From the NCBI GenBank assembly GCA_028688275.1, contig JAQTYN010000010.1, positions 1 to 64,000 on the forward strand: a DNA stretch of 64,000 nucleotides, given 5' to 3'. Below, piece after piece: positions 59,269 to 64,000 of the stretch; the first letter of the stretch is position 1, and every line of letters begins with the position of its first letter. A model generated the notes under the pieces. It was given only the letters and a program-made list of their open reading frames with translations. It had not been told where the DNA came from and searched no databases. The stretch is from Gallionella sp. Its GTDB lineage: Bacteria; Pseudomonadota; Gammaproteobacteria; Burkholderiales; Gallionellaceae. Made by a program: the position numbers and the translations under genes.

Positions 59269-60522
59269 ATGCAGCTCTATGCTTTTGGTCTAAATCATCA
59301 AACCGCACCGCTTGCGGTGCGTGAACAGGTCGCGTTTCGCCCAGAAAATACGGAGAATGCCTTGCGCGATTTGGTGGATAACGGCGCAGCAAAAGAAGCT
59401 GCGATTTTATCCACCTGCAATCGCATGGAGCTGTATTGCAATGCTGCACATCCCAACCATGCGATTGACTGGTTGGCGCAATATCATCATCTCTCCCGTC
59501 AAGAACTCGAACCCTATCTTTACACCTTGCCGCGAGAACAAGCGATTAAGCATTCGTTCCGCGTGGCCAGTGGCTTGGATTCGATGGTGTTGGGCGAGCC
59601 CCAAATTTTAGGACAAATGAAACAAGCAGTGCGCATGGCGGAAGAGGCTGGCACACTGGGTTTTCTATTGCACAAACTGTTCCAACGCACATTTTCGGTT
59701 GCCAAAGATGTGCGGACGCAAACTGAAATTGGCGCGAATTTGGTGTCAATGGCTGCCGCTGCGGTTAAGTTGGCGGAACGAATTTTCCCCAGCATCGCTG
59801 AACAAAATGTGTTGTTTATTGGCGCGGGCGAAATGATCGAGTTGAATGCGGTGCATTTTGCCGCCCGCAATCCTAAGCGCATCACCGTGGCAAACCGCAC
59901 CTTGGAGCGTGCCCAAACGCTGGCGCGGCGCGTTGATGGTCATGCCATCACCTTGGCCGAGTTGCCCGAACATTTGGCGCAGCATGACATTATTGTCACG
60001 TGCACTGGCAGTCCACTGCCAATCTTAGGTAAAGGTATGGTCGAGCGTGCCCTCAAAGCGCGTAAACATCGTCCGTTGTTTATTGTTGATTTAGCCGTGC
60101 CGCGTGATGTGGAAGCGGAAGTCTCGCAATTAAGCGATGTCTTTTTGTATAGCGTCGATGACATTGCCGAAGTGGTTAAAGAAGGCTTGGGCGCACGTCA
60201 AAATGCGGTCAAAGAAGCCGAGGTGATTATCAATTCAGGCGTGTCAGATTTTGTACACTGGATGCACTCGCGGGAAGTTGTCCCAACGATTCGTGCTTTG
60301 CGCGATCACGCAGATCGCAATCGCCGCCACGAATTGGAAAAAGCTCTGCGTCTATTGGCAAAAGGCGAGCATCCCGAAAAAGTATTGGAAAGCATGAGCA
60401 GCGCGCTGACCAATAAATTTTTGCACGCCCCTACCCACGCGCTGAACCAAGTGCAAATGGAAGAGCGCACTAACTTCTTAGAGGTGGTGCATCGGCTGTA
60501 TCACCTGCATCCTGACGAATAG
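59269..60522 (+). CDS. hemA: Glutamyl-tRNA reductase
   Basis: [47 protein letters not shown]. Confidence 0.98.
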   Translation: MQLYAFGLNHQTAPLAVREQVAFRPENTENALRDLVDNGAAKEAAILSTCNRMELYCNAAHPNHAIDWLAQYHHLSRQELEPYLYTLPREQAIKHSFRVASGLDSMVLGEPQILGQMKQAVRMAEEAGTLGFLLHKLFQRTFSVAKDVRTQTEIGANLVSMAAAAVKLAERIFPSIAEQNVLFIGAGEMIELNAVHFAARNPKRITVANRTLERAQTLARRVDGHAITLAELPEHLAQHDIIVTCTGSPLPILGKGMVERALKARKHRPLFIVDLAVPRDVEAEVSQLSDVFLYSVDDIAEVVKEGLGARQNAVKEAEVIINSGVSDFVHWMHSREVVPTIRALRDHADRNRRHELEKALRLLAKGEHPEKVLESMSSALTNKFLHAPTHALNQVQMEERTNFLEVVHRLYHLHPDE

Positions 60523-60529
60523 CAACTTC

Positions 60530-60640
60530 ATTCCCTCCCCTTAGCAGGGGGAGGGTTAGGGTGGGGGTTGAAATCTTCGCACGGATGTAAACTGTCAACC
60601 CCCATCCCACCCTTCCCCCTGCTAGGGGGAAGGAGTCTCC
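60530..60640. repeat. C/G-rich palindromic repeat
   Basis: ccctccccttagcagggggaggg ... ccttccccctgctagggggaagg. Confidence 0.6.
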
Positions 60641-60681
60641 TCCCTAATTAAAATTGTCTAACCAACTGAATAACCAAAAGA

Positions 60682-61770
60682 ATGAACCCTAGCATCGCCC
60701 ATAAATTAGCCCAGTTGAGTGACCGTTTGATCGAAGTCGATCAACTCCTGAGCACTGAAGAAGCCACCAAAAATATGGAGACGTTCCGCAAGTTAAGTCG
60801 CGAACGTGCCGAATTAGATCCCGTGGTCACGCTATATCACACCTACCAAGCTTGCCTTGCTGATTTGGCGACTGCGCAAGAAATGGCGGAAGACCCTGAG
60901 ATGCGTGAATTCGCGGATGCAGAAATCCAAGACTGCAACGAGCGTTTGGCGGAATTAGATAAAGACTTGCAAGTGCAATTGCTGCCGAAAGACCCCAATG
61001 ACGAACGTGGCGTATTTTTAGAAATTCGCGCAGGCACGGGTGGGGACGAAGCTGCATTATTTTCAGGCGATTTATTCCGCATGTACTCACGCTTTGCCGA
61101 ACGTCGCCGCTGGCAAGTGGAAGTCATTTCCGAAAGCCCTGGCGAAATGGGCGGTTATAAAGAAATCATCGCTAAAATTTCAGGACAGGGTGCGTATTCG
61201 GTGTTGAAATTTGAATCTGGCGCGCATCGCGTACAACGTGTTCCCGCCACTGAAACCCAAGGTCGGGTGCATACTTCCGCCTGTACCGTGGCAATCATGC
61301 CTGAAGTCGATGAAGTCAGCGAGGTGGTGCTCAATTCTGCCGATTTGCGCATCGACACCTTCCGCGCATCAGGGGCGGGTGGGCAGCACATCAACAAAAC
61401 CGACTCAGCGGTGCGCATCACCCACTTGCCCACAGGCGTGGTGGTGGAGTGCCAAGACGGACGGTCGCAACATCAAAACAAAGCCCAAGCCATGCGCGTA
61501 TTGGCGGCGCGCATCATGGATGCCAAAGTGCGTGAGCAACAATCCAGCATCGCCGCCACGCGTAAAAGCCTAGTCGGCAGCGGCGATCGTTCCGAACGCA
61601 TCCGCACTTACAACTATCCACAAGGTCGGGTCACCGACCACCGCATCAACCTGACACTGTACAAAATGGATGCCATGATGGACGGCGACATTGGAGAAAT
61701 GACCAGCGCGCTGATGGCGGAACACCAAGCTGAACAATTGGCGGCGATGTCTGAAGATGTGATGTTTTAA
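60682..61770 (+). CDS. prfA: Peptide chain release factor 1
   Basis: [63 protein letters not shown]. Confidence 0.98.
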   Translation: MNPSIAHKLAQLSDRLIEVDQLLSTEEATKNMETFRKLSRERAELDPVVTLYHTYQACLADLATAQEMAEDPEMREFADAEIQDCNERLAELDKDLQVQLLPKDPNDERGVFLEIRAGTGGDEAALFSGDLFRMYSRFAERRRWQVEVISESPGEMGGYKEIIAKISGQGAYSVLKFESGAHRVQRVPATETQGRVHTSACTVAIMPEVDEVSEVVLNSADLRIDTFRASGAGGQHINKTDSAVRITHLPTGVVVECQDGRSQHQNKAQAMRVLAARIMDAKVREQQSSIAATRKSLVGSGDRSERIRTYNYPQGRVTDHRINLTLYKMDAMMDGDIGEMTSALMAEHQAEQLAAMSEDVMF

Positions 61771-61802
61771 CGAATGAGTATCTGATTATCATTTATCGTG
61801 AA

Positions 61803-61950
61803 CAAGTCGTTAGTTGTTAGCTTTTAGTTAGTAGCGACATAGCCGCAGCGCATACACAATTATTTGCTATATATTCATGTTGTTATACTTGTGTTTTTAT
61901 TTGGCCAACTAGCGACGAACGACCAACAACTCAATACCCGATTACTTGTA
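61803..61950. repeat. CTAGTCGTTAGTCGCTAG-type dispersed repeat, copy 3
   Basis: gtcgttagttgttagcttttagttagtagcgac ... gccaactagcgacgaacgaccaacaactcaatacccgatta. Confidence 0.6.
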
Positions 61951-61961
61951 CACAACACCTT

Positions 61962-62717
61962 ATGTCTTGGTTTTTCACTAATCTCATCGCAGCGGCATTG
62001 CTGCCACCGTTAAATTTGCTGTTGTTGCTGATCGTCGGATTGGTCGTATTAAAACGCCGACCCAAACTGGGACGCGGATTATTAGTGAGTGGCATCGCCT
62101 TACTTTGGCTCAGTACCACGCCTTATTTCGCCGATGGCGCGATGCACTGGCTTGAAAAAGACTTGAAACCCGTAGGCAATGTTCCCGCTGATGCGATTGT
62201 GATACTGGGTTGCGGTAGCTATATGCAAGCCCCCGAATATGGTGGTCAGGACACCGTCAGCGACAACACCTTGCTGCGTGTTCGATACGGCGCGATGTTA
62301 CATCGTCAAACAGGCAAACCGATTTTGGTGACGGGCGGTGCGCCACTGGGCAATGCGGGGTCAGAAGGCCAGCAAATGAAAGCGGTGTTGGAACACGAAT
62401 TTCAAGTTCCTGTGCGCTGGACCGAAGACCTTTCCAACAATACTTTAGAAAATGCCCAGTTTTCTGCCAAAATACTACAAGCCGCAGGCATCAAACGCGT
62501 CTACCTCGTTTCTCACGCATGGCATTTACCCCGCGCCATCATGGTATTTCGTCAGGCGGGTTTTGAAGTCATCCCTGCCCCCACTGCATACACAACCCGC
62601 TACGAAACCAACTTGCTCACGTTCTTACCCAATACGGACGCGCTAAACAAAAGCAAGATATTTACCCATGAAATCATTGGGTTAATTTGGTATCGTCTAA
62701 AGGCTTGGGCTACCTAA
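61962..62717 (+). CDS. YdcF/ElyC family (DUF218) membrane protein
   Basis: DAIVILGCGSYMQAPEYGG; LVTGGAPLG; SNNTLENAQFSAKIL; VSHAWHLPRAIMVF. Confidence 0.93.
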   Translation: MSWFFTNLIAAALLPPLNLLLLLIVGLVVLKRRPKLGRGLLVSGIALLWLSTTPYFADGAMHWLEKDLKPVGNVPADAIVILGCGSYMQAPEYGGQDTVSDNTLLRVRYGAMLHRQTGKPILVTGGAPLGNAGSEGQQMKAVLEHEFQVPVRWTEDLSNNTLENAQFSAKILQAAGIKRVYLVSHAWHLPRAIMVFRQAGFEVIPAPTAYTTRYETNLLTFLPNTDALNKSKIFTHEIIGLIWYRLKAWAT

Positions 62718-62737
62718 ACCCGTTATATCCCACCGCT

Positions 62738-63817
62738 TCACCCACCATGCACCAATTCCCAATAGGAAGACGTTTGCATTTCAACCAATCGGCTGGCAGT
62801 GCGCCTAAACTCACCCGACATCTCGCTGTAGAGCTGATCGGGATTGCACGCAGCGGTGGCGATAAGTTTGACATGACGATCATAAAACACATCTACCATC
62901 CACGTGAAACGACGCGCTTCGGCGGCGTGTTCGGCAGTCATTTGAGGAATATGCGACAGGAAGACAATGGAGAATTGCTGAGCAATGGCGAGATAATCAT
63001 TTTGCCCATGGGCGCGACCACATAGCTCATGGAAATCAAACCACGCGACCTGTTCAGTTTGCTTAATCACAGGAATAGTGCGATCCAATACCGTGCCAGA
63101 CTGCGTGGGCGCATCATGGGTCAGCTCAGCAAATAAGGCATCCATACGCTGCGCACTGGCTGCATCGTCGGGCACCATAAACAGCGGCGCGTGCAACCCG
63201 CCGCGCAGCCGATAATCATTGCCATTATCGACATTCAGCACCGTGAGTTCGCGGCTCAATAAATCTATCGTGGGCAAAAAATGTTGCCGCTGCAAGCCAT
63301 TGGGATACAGTCCATCGGGCGGGTAATTAGAGGTCGTCATCAACACCACGCCTTGTTCAAACAACGCCGCAATCAACCGTCCAAGAATCATCGCGTCGGC
63401 AATGTTATCGACATGCAGCTCGTCCAAACACAGCAAGCGCGTGGCGTGGGCAATCTTTTTAGCCAGAGCCAACAACGGATCTTTCTCGTGCGAAAGGTGC
63501 TGCATTTCGTGATGCACTTCCGCCATAAAGTGATGAAAATGCACCCGCCGCTTACGCCGATACGGCACACAGGCATAAAACGCATCCATCAAAAAAGTCT
63601 TGCCCCGCCCTACCCCGCCCCAAATATACATGCCTTGCGGCACGTCGGGACTCAACAAGCTGCGCCCCAAAAAGTGATTGCGTTTGGATTTAAACACCAC
63701 CAATTCAGACCACAGCGCGTCTAACTCTTCAATGGCGGCAGCTTGTGCGGCATCAAAAACAAAATCGTCGCGCTGACTCATGGCGTGATACCACGTTTTG
63801 GGGCGCAACTCGCCCAT
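62738..63817 (-). CDS. zapE: Cell division protein ZapE / AFG1-like ATPase (start reassigned to the internal MGELRPK)
   Basis: GMYIWGGVGRGKTFLMDAFYACVPYRRKRRVHFHHFMAEVHHEM; LCLDELHVDNIADAMILGRL; TTSNYPPDGLYPNGLQR. Confidence 0.93.
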   Translation of the reverse strand: MGELRPKTWYHAMSQRDDFVFDAAQAAAIEELDALWSELVVFKSKRNHFLGRSLLSPDVPQGMYIWGGVGRGKTFLMDAFYACVPYRRKRRVHFHHFMAEVHHEMQHLSHEKDPLLALAKKIAHATRLLCLDELHVDNIADAMILGRLIAALFEQGVVLMTTSNYPPDGLYPNGLQRQHFLPTIDLLSRELTVLNVDNGNDYRLRGGLHAPLFMVPDDAASAQRMDALFAELTHDAPTQSGTVLDRTIPVIKQTEQVAWFDFHELCGRAHGQNDYLAIAQQFSIVFLSHIPQMTAEHAAEARRFTWMVDVFYDRHVKLIATAACNPDQLYSEMSGEFRRTASRLVEMQTSSYWELVHGG

Positions 63818-64000
63818 ATCGGCAGGGAAAGCGTGAGACATCATCAGTAAGCAACACCCGAAAGCAATGCCGCGCATAGTGCAAGCAGATGCGACTGGGG
63901 TCAATGCGATTTTCAATGAAGCACACGCAAAGCCCACTATAATCACGCCTTTCCCAGCCCCCTTGACCAACATGATCCGTTTATTGCCTGATTTGCTGAT

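Noticed and set aside
63972-64000. Possible start of a CDS (atgatccgtttattgcctgatttgctgat) at the window end
   Set aside because: Only ~9 codons visible; cannot be supported.

Overview
This is a 64 kb proteobacterial chromosome window, gamma/beta-like by its housekeeping gene content. Identified genes include rimO, ispG, rodZ, pilF, rlmN, ndk, the T2SS genes gspG-N, icd, rluE, ppsA, ppsR, ychF, metK, hemA, prfA and zapE. The accessory content includes:
(1) a minus-strand tandem array of 7 ORFs (8 domain copies) of a ~130-aa family with no confident name (16.0-19.8 kb);
(2) a plus-strand tandem array of 5 paralogous ~184-aa proteins (28.4-31.4 kb);
(3) an orphan radical SAM + NAD-dependent epimerase pair (12.6-15.2 kb);
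(4) a co-directional HipA-like kinase / DUF3037 / type I R-M (hsdR-M-S) cluster;
(5) a TetR-controlled RND efflux operon followed by a YqhD-like alcohol dehydrogenase;
(6) decayed SDR/hydrolase and trpB remnants;
(7) at least eight intergenic copies of a ~130-bp MITE/REP-like element, plus other dispersed repeats.
Functions were assigned by reading motifs in the translated ORFs. No database search was run.
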